A DNA stretch of 64,000 bases from Chryseobacterium phosphatilyticum (lineage in GTDB: Bacteria > Bacteroidota > Bacteroidia > Flavobacteriales > Weeksellaceae). The stretch is from positions 496,001-560,000 of the forward strand of contig NZ_PPED02000004.1 of NCBI RefSeq assembly GCF_002899825.2, in the 5' to 3' direction. The notes under the pieces were generated by a model. It had not been told where the DNA came from, ran no database searches, and saw only the letters and a program-made list of their open reading frames with translations. Below, in pieces: positions 24,306-31,816 of the stretch (position 1 is its first letter; each line of letters begins with the position of its first letter). The position numbers and the translations under genes are program-made.

Positions 24306-24836
24306 TTGGTACATAAATTAAAACTGGAAGAACTGAACAGAATCGATGTAGAAACATTCAAGAAGGTTGATAAGATTCCATTGGTTATCATTTTAGATAA
24401 CATCAGAAGTATGCATAATGTAGGAGCCGCTTTCAGAACAGCAGATGCCTTTTTGATTGAAAAAATAATCCTGTGTGGAATCACTCCTCAGCCCCCGCAT
24501 CGTGAAATCCATAAAGCAGCATTAGGCGCTACAGAAAGTGTAGACTGGTCACATGAAACAGATACCAATGCAGCAATATCTGACCTTAGAAGTAAAGACT
24601 ATGAAATTATTGGAATAGAACAAACAACAGGCAGTAAACTGATCACAGACTTTACAATCGATACATCAAAAAAGTATGCGCTGGTTCTAGGAAATGAAGT
24701 AGAAGGAATCAGTGATGAAGTATTGCCAAATATTGATGTATTCCTGGAAATTCCGCAATTGGGAACCAAGCATTCTCTGAATGTAAGTGTATGCGGTGGA
24801 ATTGTAATGTGGGAATTTGCAAAAGCTTTAAAATAA
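24306..24836 (+). CDS. SpoU/TrmH-family RNA 2'-O-methyltransferase
   Basis: This encodes 176 residues. The only sensible start is the TTG at 24306, 5 bp after the previous stop; the first in-frame ATG is within motif 1 (S-M-H-N-V-G-A-A-F-R-T-A-D-A-F) and would delete part of it. The three SpoU motifs are clear: N-V-G-A-A-F-R-T-A near residue 38, L-V-L-G-N-E-V-E-G-I near 125, and I-P-Q-L-G-T-K-H-S-L-N-V-S near 150, which forms the SAM-binding trefoil knot. It methylates a ribose 2'-OH in tRNA or rRNA; the target base is unknown. Confidence 0.9.
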   Translation: MVHKLKLEELNRIDVETFKKVDKIPLVIILDNIRSMHNVGAAFRTADAFLIEKIILCGITPQPPHREIHKAALGATESVDWSHETDTNAAISDLRSKDYEIIGIEQTTGSKLITDFTIDTSKKYALVLGNEVEGISDEVLPNIDVFLEIPQLGTKHSLNVSVCGGIVMWEFAKALK

Positions 24837-24838
24837 AA

Positions 24839-24872
24839 AAACTGCATATGTCATTAACAGACAGTGCAGTTT
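24839..24872 (+). terminator. Hairpin terminator after the RNA methyltransferase gene
   Basis: Arms at 24839-24846 and 24865-24872 (8 bp) enclose a second 4-bp helix (24849-24852 with 24860-24863). The T tract is short, so it is a weaker terminator. Confidence 0.5.
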
Positions 24873-25023
24873 GAAATAAATCTAATAAAAAGTAAAAATG
24901 AAAGGCGACAAAGGTACCTTTTTTTTCTTTACAAACAAATTTTAGAATCATTTTTTTGATTTGAGTCTAAAAAAAGTGAGGTTTTCAGAAAAAGATTCAT
25001 TTAATTTTTTATAAATTAGCACA

Positions 25024-25677
25024 ATGTTTATTAAGGACTATATCTCAAAAGACTTCCCGTGTTTTAGCCTGTCTGATTCAATAGAGTCGGCCCGAAATAT
25101 GTTAGAAGATTTTGGATATTCCCATATTTTCATCAAAAAATCCCATCACTTTTACGGAGCCCTCGCCAAAGACTTTCTTTATGAAGAAGACGGTGGAACT
25201 TTAAAAGATCTGGAACATCAGATCGAGCGTTTTGCCATCCAGGAAGATAATAATATAATGGACAGTATCCGTCTGTTTTATACGTTCAGCTCCAATGTGA
25301 TCCCGGTAATCAACAAAAATGAAAAGTATCTGGGGTATATCACCTGTGATGACATTTTTCAGGATTTATCCCGTTACCCTTTGTTTTCAGAATCCGGAGC
25401 TATTCTTACCATAGAAACTCCTTCCAGAAAATATTCAATGACGGAGATTGCCAATATTGTGGAAAGCAATAATTCAAAGTTTTATGGAGGATTTATAAGC
25501 TTTATGTCTGACGAGGTGATCCACGTAACTATAAAGATCAGTAATGAAAATCTGGCTTCAATAGACTCTACTTTTGACCGGTATGACTACAGAATTGTTG
25601 AAAAATACTATTCTGATGAGAAAACCGATCTTTTTAAGGATCGATTCGGTTTTTTCCAAAAATTTATAGAAATATAA
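25024..25677 (+). CDS. CBS-domain protein
   Basis: This encodes 217 residues. Residues 1-120 form a CBS pair: I-S-K-D-F-P-C-F-S-L-S-D-S-I opens the first, and V-I-P-V-I-N-K-N-E-K-Y-L-G-Y-I-T-C-D-D-I closes the second. The C-terminal 90 residues resemble an ACT-like regulatory fold (G-G-F-I-S-F-M-S-D-E-V-I-H-V-T-I-K-I). CBS pairs bind adenosine nucleotides and regulate partner enzymes. The stop codon is 2 bp before nadK and the gene is cotranscribed with it, so a link to nucleotide or NAD(P) status is plausible, though not shown. Confidence 0.85.
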   Translation: MFIKDYISKDFPCFSLSDSIESARNMLEDFGYSHIFIKKSHHFYGALAKDFLYEEDGGTLKDLEHQIERFAIQEDNNIMDSIRLFYTFSSNVIPVINKNEKYLGYITCDDIFQDLSRYPLFSESGAILTIETPSRKYSMTEIANIVESNNSKFYGGFISFMSDEVIHVTIKISNENLASIDSTFDRYDYRIVEKYYSDEKTDLFKDRFGFFQKFIEI

Positions 25678-25679
25678 CA

Positions 25680-26546
25680 ATGAAGGCAGCTATTTATTCT
25701 CAGAAAAAAGATCTTGATACTTTTTTATATCTAAGCAAGTTTATCTCTGAGCTCGAAAGCAGAGGGGTAAAATCTGTTTTATATGATGAAATGGCAGAAG
25801 CTCTTCAGTTCTCAAAAATTTTCGAAACATTCAATAATAAACAGGATCTTTTGGATAAAGAAGTGGACCTGTTCTTTACTTTCGGTGGAGACGGAACCAT
25901 TGTAAACTCTTTAACTTTTATTGAGGATCTTGAAATACCTGTTGTAGGAGTAAACACCGGAAGGTTGGGATTCTTAGCCTTTTTCACCAAAGAAGAAGCT
26001 TTCAAAGAGCTTGACTCTATCTTAAAGGGTAATGTAAAAACCAGTCGTCGCTCAGTCATAGAAGTTGTCTCTCCAAAACTGGAAGGAGCTTTTCCTTATG
26101 CATTGAATGATGTGACAGTTTCAAGGAAAGAAACAACATCAATGATTACGGTAGACTCTTATATCAACGATGAATTTTTAAATGTTTTCTGGGGGGATGG
26201 TGTTATCATTTCAACTCCAACAGGTTCCACTGCCTATTCACTAAGTTGTGGAGGGCCGATTATCTCTCCCAACAACGAAAATTTCGTCATCACCCCTATT
26301 GCCCCTCATAATCTGAACGTGAGACCTTTAGTTGTGAATGACAAAGTAGAAATAAAATTCAGAGTAGAAAGCCGGGTACCACAATACTCCCTTTCTTTAG
26401 ACTCAAGATTAATACATATTGAAACAGATAAGGAAATCATCATCAAAAAAGCTTCTTTTCAACTTCTTTTAGTGCAGCCCAATAACCTTAGTTTCTACGA
26501 AACCATTCGTCAGAAGCTGCTTTGGGGAAGGGACAAAAGAAATTAG
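25680..26546 (+). CDS. nadK: NAD kinase
   Basis: This encodes 288 residues. NadK phosphorylates NAD to NADP in the cytoplasm. The catalytic G-G-D-G-T motif is at residues 69-73, the N-D motif in Y-A-L-N-D-V-T near 141, and the glycine-rich loop in T-P-T-G-S-T-A-Y-S-L-S-C-G-G-P near 180-195. The length is the usual one for bacterial NadK. It lies immediately downstream of the CBS-domain gene. Confidence 0.96.
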   Translation: MKAAIYSQKKDLDTFLYLSKFISELESRGVKSVLYDEMAEALQFSKIFETFNNKQDLLDKEVDLFFTFGGDGTIVNSLTFIEDLEIPVVGVNTGRLGFLAFFTKEEAFKELDSILKGNVKTSRRSVIEVVSPKLEGAFPYALNDVTVSRKETTSMITVDSYINDEFLNVFWGDGVIISTPTGSTAYSLSCGGPIISPNNENFVITPIAPHNLNVRPLVVNDKVEIKFRVESRVPQYSLSLDSRLIHIETDKEIIIKKASFQLLLVQPNNLSFYETIRQKLLWGRDKRN

Positions 26547-26616
26547 CAATTTCCTAAAAATGATTACCTTTACACGAAATTAAAACACCTAATAAATTTA
26601 TAATAAAAAGTAAAAC

Positions 26617-27687
26617 ATGAGTAGAATTTTTCCGGCAGGAGTTGCCACAGGTCAATTAGTTACTGATATTTTTCAGTATGCTAAAGAAAACAAATTTGCG
26701 CTACCTGCAGTAAACGTAATTGGATCAAGCAATGTAAATGCTACTATGGAAACTGCAGCGAAATTAAATTCTCCTGTAATCATCCAGTTTTCAAATGGTG
26801 GAGCTGCTTTCAATGCAGGAAAAGGATTAAGCAATGACGGACAAAAAGCTGCTGTTCTTGGAGCAATCGCAGGAGCTAAACATATTCATACTCTTGCTGA
26901 AGCTTACGGAGCAACAGTAATTCTACACACAGACCACTGTGCAAAGAAATTACTTCCATGGATCGACGGATTAATGGATGCTAACGAAGAGTTCTTCAAG
27001 CAGACAGGAAAATCCCTTTACTCTTCTCACATGCTAGACCTTTCTGAAGAACCTTTAGAGGAAAACATTGATATTTCTGCTAAATATTTTGAAAGAATGG
27101 CTAAACTTCAAATGACTCTTGAAGTAGAAATCGGAGTTACAGGAGGTGAAGAGGATGGTGTTGACAATTCAGATGTTGACAACTCAAAATTATATACTCA
27201 ACCGGAAGATGTAGCATATACTTATGAAAAATTAAGAGCTATTTCTGACAACTTTACGATCGCTGCCGCTTTTGGTAACGTACACGGAGTGTATAAGCCA
27301 GGAAACGTAGTGCTTACTCCAAAAATCCTTGACAATTCTCAGAAATATGTTCAGGAGAAATTCGGAACTGCTGCCAAACCTGTAAACTTTGTTTTCCATG
27401 GAGGATCAGGATCTACTTTAGAAGAGATCAGAGAGGCAATCGATTATGGAGTAATCAAAATGAATATCGACACTGACCTTCAGTTTGCTTATACAGAAGG
27501 AGTGAGAGATTACATGGTAAATAATATCGACTATTTAAGAGCTCAGATCGGAAACCCTGAGGGAGAAGAAAAACCGAATAAGAAATTCTATGACCCAAGA
27601 GTTTGGGTAAGAAAAGGTGAGGATACTTTCTCTTCAAGATTGGTGAAAGCATTTGAAGATTTAAATAACGTAAATACTTTAAAATAA
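26617..27687 (+). CDS. fbaA: Class II fructose-1,6-bisphosphate aldolase
   Basis: This encodes 356 residues. The enzyme cleaves fructose 1,6-bisphosphate to glyceraldehyde 3-phosphate and dihydroxyacetone phosphate, in glycolysis and gluconeogenesis. Zinc and catalytic residues are in L-H-T-D-H-C-A (Asp106, His107). Further ligands are in G-N-V-H-G-V-Y near 225 and V-F-H-G-G-S-G-S near 265. The length and motifs match the FbaA (class IIA) type. A TACCTTTA element at 26565-26572 is the likely -7 promoter box. A palindromic repeat separates it from accD. Confidence 0.97.
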   Translation: MSRIFPAGVATGQLVTDIFQYAKENKFALPAVNVIGSSNVNATMETAAKLNSPVIIQFSNGGAAFNAGKGLSNDGQKAAVLGAIAGAKHIHTLAEAYGATVILHTDHCAKKLLPWIDGLMDANEEFFKQTGKSLYSSHMLDLSEEPLEENIDISAKYFERMAKLQMTLEVEIGVTGGEEDGVDNSDVDNSKLYTQPEDVAYTYEKLRAISDNFTIAAAFGNVHGVYKPGNVVLTPKILDNSQKYVQEKFGTAAKPVNFVFHGGSGSTLEEIREAIDYGVIKMNIDTDLQFAYTEGVRDYMVNNIDYLRAQIGNPEGEEKPNKKFYDPRVWVRKGEDTFSSRLVKAFEDLNNVNTLK

Positions 27688-27700
27688 GAACTGTACATTT

Positions 27701-27746
27701 GTACCAATGTAAAAAATATTCATCATGAATACATTTACATTGGTAC
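27701..27746. repeat. Palindromic repeat between fbaA and accD
   Basis: Perfect 13-bp outer arms (27701-27713 and 27734-27746) enclose a second 7-bp palindrome (TATTCAT-C-ATGAATA). Related ACATTT/ATGTAC strings continue on both sides up to about 27770. There is no T tract, so a simple terminator is less likely than a dispersed intergenic repeat or an mRNA-stability hairpin. Confidence 0.6.
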
Positions 27747-27777
27747 ATTTTACATTTATACATTAATACAAGCAAAA

Positions 27778-28632
27778 ATGGCATTCGACTGGTTTAAAAG
27801 AAAAGCAAAAAACATTACCACCTCTACTGATGAAAAAAAGGACGTTCCCAAAGGCCTATGGCATCAGACTCCATCAGGGAAAGTTGTGGAACATGATGAA
27901 TTAAAGAGAAATAACTATGTTTCTCCTGAAGACGGATTTCATGTAAGAATAGGAAGTGCGGAATTTTTTGACATCCTTTTTGACGGCGGTAAATTCACCG
28001 AATTGGATGCCAATGTTGAAAGTATTGATATCTTAAACTTCAAAGATACAAAGCCTTATAAAGACCGTTTAAAAGAAGTAAAAGCTAAAACGAAACTTAC
28101 AGATTCCATCAGAAATGCTGTAGGAACTGTAAAAGGAACCGAAATGGTGGTTTCTTGTATGGATTTCGCTTTTATCGGAGGATCTTTAGGTTCCGTAATG
28201 GGTGAAAAAATCAGAAGAGCAGTAGATTACTGTATCAAGCACAAACTTCCGTACATGATCATCTGTCAGTCCGGAGGAGCAAGAATGCAGGAAGCAACTT
28301 ACTCTTTGATGCAGTTGGCTAAAGTACAGGCGAAACTTGCTCAACTTTCTGAAGCGGGGCTTCTGTATATCGCTTACCTTTGTGACCCTACTTTTGGAGG
28401 AATCACGGCTTCTTTCGCGATGACCGCTGATATTATCATGGCTGAACCGGGAGCATTGATCGGCTTCGCAGGACCAAGAGTAATCCGTGAAACAATCGGC
28501 AGAGATTTACCGGAAGGATTCCAGACATCAGAATTCTTACAGGAAAAAGGATTTGTTGATTTCATTGTAAAAAGAACAGAAATTCAGGACACTGTTGCTA
28601 AAACGGTTAATTTATTAACTGTAAAAGCATAA
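27778..28632 (+). CDS. accD: Acetyl-CoA carboxylase carboxyltransferase subunit beta (zinc-less)
   Basis: This encodes 284 residues. With AccA it transfers carboxylate from biotin to acetyl-CoA, the first step of fatty acid synthesis. The crotonase-like core is complete (S-G-G-A-R-M-Q-E near residue 163, F-G-G-I-T-A-S-F near 201, F-A-G-P-R-V-I near 229). The N-terminal zinc ribbon normally has four cysteines. Here residues 28-58, which keep the flanking Trp, Glu-Leu-Lys-Arg and His-Val-Arg pattern, contain none of them: the positions read Thr, Gly, Ser and Asp. The subunit must fold without the metal. A terminator follows the gene. Confidence 0.95.
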   Translation: MAFDWFKRKAKNITTSTDEKKDVPKGLWHQTPSGKVVEHDELKRNNYVSPEDGFHVRIGSAEFFDILFDGGKFTELDANVESIDILNFKDTKPYKDRLKEVKAKTKLTDSIRNAVGTVKGTEMVVSCMDFAFIGGSLGSVMGEKIRRAVDYCIKHKLPYMIICQSGGARMQEATYSLMQLAKVQAKLAQLSEAGLLYIAYLCDPTFGGITASFAMTADIIMAEPGALIGFAGPRVIRETIGRDLPEGFQTSEFLQEKGFVDFIVKRTEIQDTVAKTVNLLTVKA

Positions 28633-28653
28633 TCCCTGTAACAAAAACAATAC

Positions 28654-28686
28654 AATCTCTCTCTAATTAGGGAGAGATTTTTATTT
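28654..28686 (+). terminator. Rho-independent terminator after accD
   Basis: A 10-bp stem (28654-28663 with 28670-28679, one G-U pair) with a 6-nt loop is followed by TTTATTT. It ends 1 bp before the start codon of the next gene. Confidence 0.8.
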
Positions 28687-29196
28687 ATGAGGACTTTTAA
28701 GATATTTTTCAATACCATCCGAAGCATGAGTTTTAAAAAGATTATCCGTCTTTTATCACTTGTCCTTCCCCATCCTCTTTTTGCCTTATTAAGTTTCCAT
28801 GCAACGGTAAAAGCATTTACTATAGCACAGAAAAAATTCCCTGAAACAGCCTCCAATAACGGAATTGGAAATGCTTTCAGACACGCTCTGTGGTGCTGTT
28901 TTATTATGATGTATTGCTGCAAAATTTCTTCTCCTAAAAAAGCACTTGATTTTTGCAAAAGAATAACAGACATGCATGAAGAACTGTTCCCAAATGAACC
29001 TCTGGAAACCAAAATGGATCTTCATAACAACAAAATCGGAATGGATTATTTCATGGAAATTCTCCCGGGAATTCATCGCCAGTTTTTTGAAAAAAGCTTC
29101 TTTGTAGAAGCGTTGGTCAAAAAAATGGATGACGCCAAAGTCTTAAAGAGTCTAGATGATGACTTTGAGGGGTATCTGGTTTACCTAGAAGAGTAA
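28687..29196 (+). CDS. DUF6973-like protein
   Basis: This encodes 169 residues. The centre shows N-G-I-G-N-A-F-R-H-A-L-W near residue 60, and H-E-E-L-F-P-N-E then M-D-L-H-N-N-K-I-G near residue 100-120. These conserved histidines and acidic residues recall the DUF6973 family; the assignment is from memory and moderately sure. The N-terminal hydrophobic stretch (residues 18-40) may be membrane-associated. A hydrolase-like metal site is possible, but no function is known. It starts just after the accD terminator. Confidence 0.6.
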   Translation: MRTFKIFFNTIRSMSFKKIIRLLSLVLPHPLFALLSFHATVKAFTIAQKKFPETASNNGIGNAFRHALWCCFIMMYCCKISSPKKALDFCKRITDMHEELFPNEPLETKMDLHNNKIGMDYFMEILPGIHRQFFEKSFFVEALVKKMDDAKVLKSLDDDFEGYLVYLEE

Positions 29197-29517
29197 GCAT
29201 AATTTTATTTTAAACGCCAGGAATACGCAAAGGAATTATAAAACTTTATGCATATTTTTTTGAGCGCAAAGGCATTTCATTCAGCAAGGGACTCTTGTTA
29301 ATGTACTCTGCTGAGTGCTAACGCCACTGCGAAAGAATAATCTACATCTTTCAGCAAAAATCTTTGAGAGCACTGCGTTAAAATAATTGACTTTCAAAAG
29401 CTTGAGCCTATTATCAACAGAATTCTTCTCACTTCTCAAAAACTTAGTTGTTTAATTCTTTTGTAACTTTTGTGGTTTAAAGTATTTTTGATAAGTTTAA
29501 ACAATTAAATCAATCGG
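29197..29517. other. 321-bp gene-free region with an inverted-end element
   Basis: No reading frame with coding character is present. Imperfect inverted ends at 29205-29217 and 29375-29386 (TTATTTTA-ACGC and its complement, one extra A on the left) bound 182 bp that contains further GCAAAGG/CTTTG pieces. The right part (29460-29490) holds the promoter of the next gene. The element looks like a decayed intergenic repeat or MITE-like sequence. Confidence 0.45.
29460..29490 (+). promoter_or_regulatory. Promoter for the SpmA/SpmB-type gene
   Basis: TTTG at 29460-29463 is followed after 19 nt by a perfect TAnnTTTG (TATTTTTG) at 29483-29490. The ATG at 29518 is 27 nt further on. Confidence 0.7.
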
Positions 29518-30924
29518 ATGGTTCTCAGCAGAATTTGGTCGGCTTTTATTATTATTGCCATTGCCATTGCCAGTATAAAATACATTTCATCAAGCAACTA
29601 CAAAACCATTTTCAATGATATGGTAGTAGGAAAAGGTGGTGATACGGTGCAGATTGCATCACAACCCATAGCAACGCTCTCTCCTGTCGTTAAAAATGGT
29701 TTGAAGGAAAAAACAGATTTTGCCGAAAGCAGAATCCATTATAAAACAACAGATTCTTTACAACAGAATGTAAAAGTATATCGTATTCAGGAAGCAGATG
29801 GCGTAATAGGAACCTCCGAAACTGCGGTAAAAATCTGCCTTGGGCTGATTGGAATCATGACTTTATTTATGGGATTCATGAGTATTGCCGAAAAGGCAGG
29901 AGGAATCAATCTCTTAAGCCGGTTTATTCAACCTTTTTTCTCAAAACTTTTCCCGGATATTCCTAAAAATCACCCGGCCTTCGGGCACATGCTGATGAAT
30001 TTCAGTGCCAACCTTCTGGGCCTGGACAATGCCGCTACTCCATTTGGTTTAAAGGCTATGGAAAGCCTCCAGACCTTAAATCCAAATAAAGATACAGCCA
30101 GCAACTCACAGATCATGTTTCTCTGTCTTCACGCCGGAGGAATGACCCTCATCCCTGTGTCTATTATCGCCATAAGAGCTTCAATGGGATCCAAAACCCC
30201 TACCGATATTTTCCTTCCCTGTATGATAGCCACTTTCGCAGCGACATTGGCCGCGATGATTATTGTTTCTGCATATCAAAAAATCAATCTTCTTCGTCCT
30301 GTAGTCATTGCCTATGTAGGAGGTATTTCAGCCATTATCGGCCTATTGGTAGTATATCTGGTGCAATTGAGTAAAGATGAACTGGATGATTTCAGTAAGG
30401 TATTAAGTAACGGGCTTATTCTGTTTATTTTTCTGGCTATTGTACTTGGAGCCCTTTATAAAAAAATCAACGTTTTTGATGCATTTATTGAAGGGGCTAA
30501 AGAAGGCTTTACCACTTGTGTAAAAATCATTCCTTATTTGGTTGGGATGTTAATTGCTATTTCATTGTTGAGAACCTCAGGTGTTTTTGATGTTATTATT
30601 GACGGAATGAAATGGGTTGCCAATATGACTCAACTTGATTCCCGCTTCGTCGACGGACTTCCAACAGCCCTGATTAAGCCTTTATCAGGATCCGGAGCAA
30701 GAGGAATGATGGTAGATACTATGAGTACTTTTGGGCCAGACAGTTTCCAGGGACATCTTGCAGCAGTTCTGCAGGGAAGTTCAGATACAACATTTTATGT
30801 GATTGCTGTATATTTTGGTGCCGTAGCCGTTAAGAATACAAGATACACAGTAATTGCCATGCTTCTGGCCGATCTAGTGGGTATTATTACCTCAATTGCG
30901 TTGGCATATCTTTTTTTTGCTTAG
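29518..30924 (+). CDS. Fused SpmA/SpmB-type nucleoside-recognition membrane protein
   Basis: This encodes 468 residues with about ten transmembrane helices. The N-terminal half resembles SpmA (A-E-K-A-G-G-I-N-L near residue 125, then N-H-P-A-F-G-H-M-L-M-N-F-S-A-N-L-L-G-L-D-N-A-A-T-P-F-G near 155-180). The C-terminal half resembles SpmB (P-Y-L-V-G-M-L-I-A near 340, A-L-I-K-P-L-S-G-S-G-A-R-G near 385, and S-S-D-T-T-F-Y near 420). In spore formers these are two proteins; the single-chain form is usual in Bacteroidota, which do not sporulate. Both halves carry the Gate (nucleoside recognition) domain, so small-molecule transport is likely, but the substrate is unknown. Confidence 0.88.
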   Translation: MVLSRIWSAFIIIAIAIASIKYISSSNYKTIFNDMVVGKGGDTVQIASQPIATLSPVVKNGLKEKTDFAESRIHYKTTDSLQQNVKVYRIQEADGVIGTSETAVKICLGLIGIMTLFMGFMSIAEKAGGINLLSRFIQPFFSKLFPDIPKNHPAFGHMLMNFSANLLGLDNAATPFGLKAMESLQTLNPNKDTASNSQIMFLCLHAGGMTLIPVSIIAIRASMGSKTPTDIFLPCMIATFAATLAAMIIVSAYQKINLLRPVVIAYVGGISAIIGLLVVYLVQLSKDELDDFSKVLSNGLILFIFLAIVLGALYKKINVFDAFIEGAKEGFTTCVKIIPYLVGMLIAISLLRTSGVFDVIIDGMKWVANMTQLDSRFVDGLPTALIKPLSGSGARGMMVDTMSTFGPDSFQGHLAAVLQGSSDTTFYVIAVYFGAVAVKNTRYTVIAMLLADLVGIITSIALAYLFFA

Positions 30925-30929
30925 ATAAG

Positions 30930-30951
30930 GTTGCAAGTTAGCAGCTGCTGG
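30930..30951. repeat. Left degenerate heptamer repeat beside the four-helix-bundle gene
   Basis: The stretch reads GTTGCAAGTTAGCAGCTGCTGG. Its reverse complement matches the CTAGCAA tandem array at 31352-31394 at 16 of 22 positions, so the two form inverted flanks around the gene at 30979. Confidence 0.5.
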
Positions 30952-30978
30952 TATTTTCCTCGTTAAAAAAATATACGA

Positions 30979-31344
30979 ATGAGCTACGAAAAACTTGATA
31001 TTTACAATATTGCTTTTGAGTTGTTTATCGAAACACATCAACTTTCACTTCTACTACCTAATCATGAGTTATATGAATTAGGAAGTCAATTAAGAAGGTC
31101 TGCAGACTCCGTTGTAACCAATATAGCAGAAGGATATGGACGCAATAATTACAAGGGTGATTTTATCAGATTTCTAACCTATTCTCAAGCGAGTTGTGAT
31201 GAAACAGTATGCCATTTGTCAAAAATCAACAGGCTATATCCGGAATTAAGCTTAAGCTTCAAAGACAAAACAGAACAATACAAACTCTTAGGAGGAAAAA
31301 TAAATAATTTTATAAAATACGTTCAGTTAAACTGGCGTACATAA
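30979..31344 (+). CDS. Four-helix-bundle protein (23S rRNA IVS-like / S23 family)
   Basis: This encodes 121 residues. Typical features are the start (Y-E-K-L-D-I-Y-N-I-A-F-E-L), E-L-G-S-Q-L-R-R-S-A-D-S-V-V-T-N-I-A-E-G-Y-G-R near residues 33-55, then F-I-R-F-L-T-Y-S-Q-A-S-C-D-E near 62-75. Members are related to proteins encoded in 23S rRNA intervening sequences and to Avd accessory proteins of diversity-generating retroelements; they form oligomers and bind nucleic acid. No reverse transcriptase or variable repeat is nearby. The gene is bracketed by inverted heptamer repeats, suggesting the whole unit moves or is amplified as a cassette. Confidence 0.9.
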   Translation: MSYEKLDIYNIAFELFIETHQLSLLLPNHELYELGSQLRRSADSVVTNIAEGYGRNNYKGDFIRFLTYSQASCDETVCHLSKINRLYPELSLSFKDKTEQYKLLGGKINNFIKYVQLNWRT

Positions 31345-31351
31345 CCAACCT

Positions 31352-31394
31352 CTAGCAACTAGCAACTAGCAACTAGCAACTAGCAACTAGCAAC
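31352..31394. repeat. Tandem heptamer repeat (CTAGCAA)x6
   Basis: Six perfect copies of CTAGCAA plus one base lie between the stop codon of the four-helix-bundle gene and the next gene. The degenerate inverse is at 30930-30951. Perfect identity among copies suggests recent slippage expansion. Confidence 0.9.
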
Positions 31395-31407
31395 AAAATT
31401 ACCCATT

Positions 31408-31797
31408 ATGATAACAGATAAAGAATTTACTCTTAGACTCATCCGTCAGCTGACACAGGCATTGGAAAAACTTATTTTAGACAAACCTGAAGAAAGTTTA
31501 ATGCAAAAAGAACTTGATTTTGATACGTTGATGAGAGATATTTTCAAGATGAACTTTACCCAGGTATCCTCGATGACTAAAGAAGAAATGATTGCTCTTG
31601 TTAATGAAAGACAGGAAAGAGACCGCAAAGACTATTACGAAATGCTTGGGAATCTTTTCTATTTTAAAAGCAGACAGGACCACAACAAAGATTTTCAGGA
31701 CAAAGCAAAAACCTTCTATGAACTCTATCTACAGACAAGCGGAATCTTTGCCTTACCCATCATCAACAGAATAAATGAATTAAAAAAAAGCACTTGA
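31408..31797 (+). CDS. Conserved hypothetical helical protein (DUF6483-like?)
   Basis: This encodes 129 residues, all predicted helical by composition: F-T-L-R-L-I-R-Q-L-T-Q-A-L-E-K-L at the start and a charged middle (N-E-R-Q-E-R-D-R-K-D-Y-Y). The N-terminal pattern faintly resembles DUF6483 proteins. No signal peptide, membrane segment or catalytic motif is seen. It is cytoplasmic and of unknown function. It follows the CTAGCAA repeat, and its TGA stop overlaps the terminator stem. Confidence 0.6.
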   Translation: MITDKEFTLRLIRQLTQALEKLILDKPEESLMQKELDFDTLMRDIFKMNFTQVSSMTKEEMIALVNERQERDRKDYYEMLGNLFYFKSRQDHNKDFQDKAKTFYELYLQTSGIFALPIINRINELKKST

Positions 31798-31810
31798 ATA
31801 AAGTGCTTTT
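31786..31810. terminator. Terminator overlapping the stop codon
   Basis: A perfect 10-bp stem (31786-31795 with 31801-31810) has a 5-nt loop. The TGA stop of the upstream gene (31795-31797) lies at the stem-loop border. It also faces the 3' end of the tonB-like gene on the minus strand. Confidence 0.75.
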
Positions 31811-31816
31811 GTATTT

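Noticed and set aside
29518..30924. Evidence for sporulation from the SpmA/SpmB homology
   Set aside because: The fused form is common in non-sporulating Bacteroidota and no other sporulation gene is present.
31352..31394. Possible CRISPR array
   Set aside because: The unit is a 7-bp tandem repeat without spacers, and no cas gene is present.
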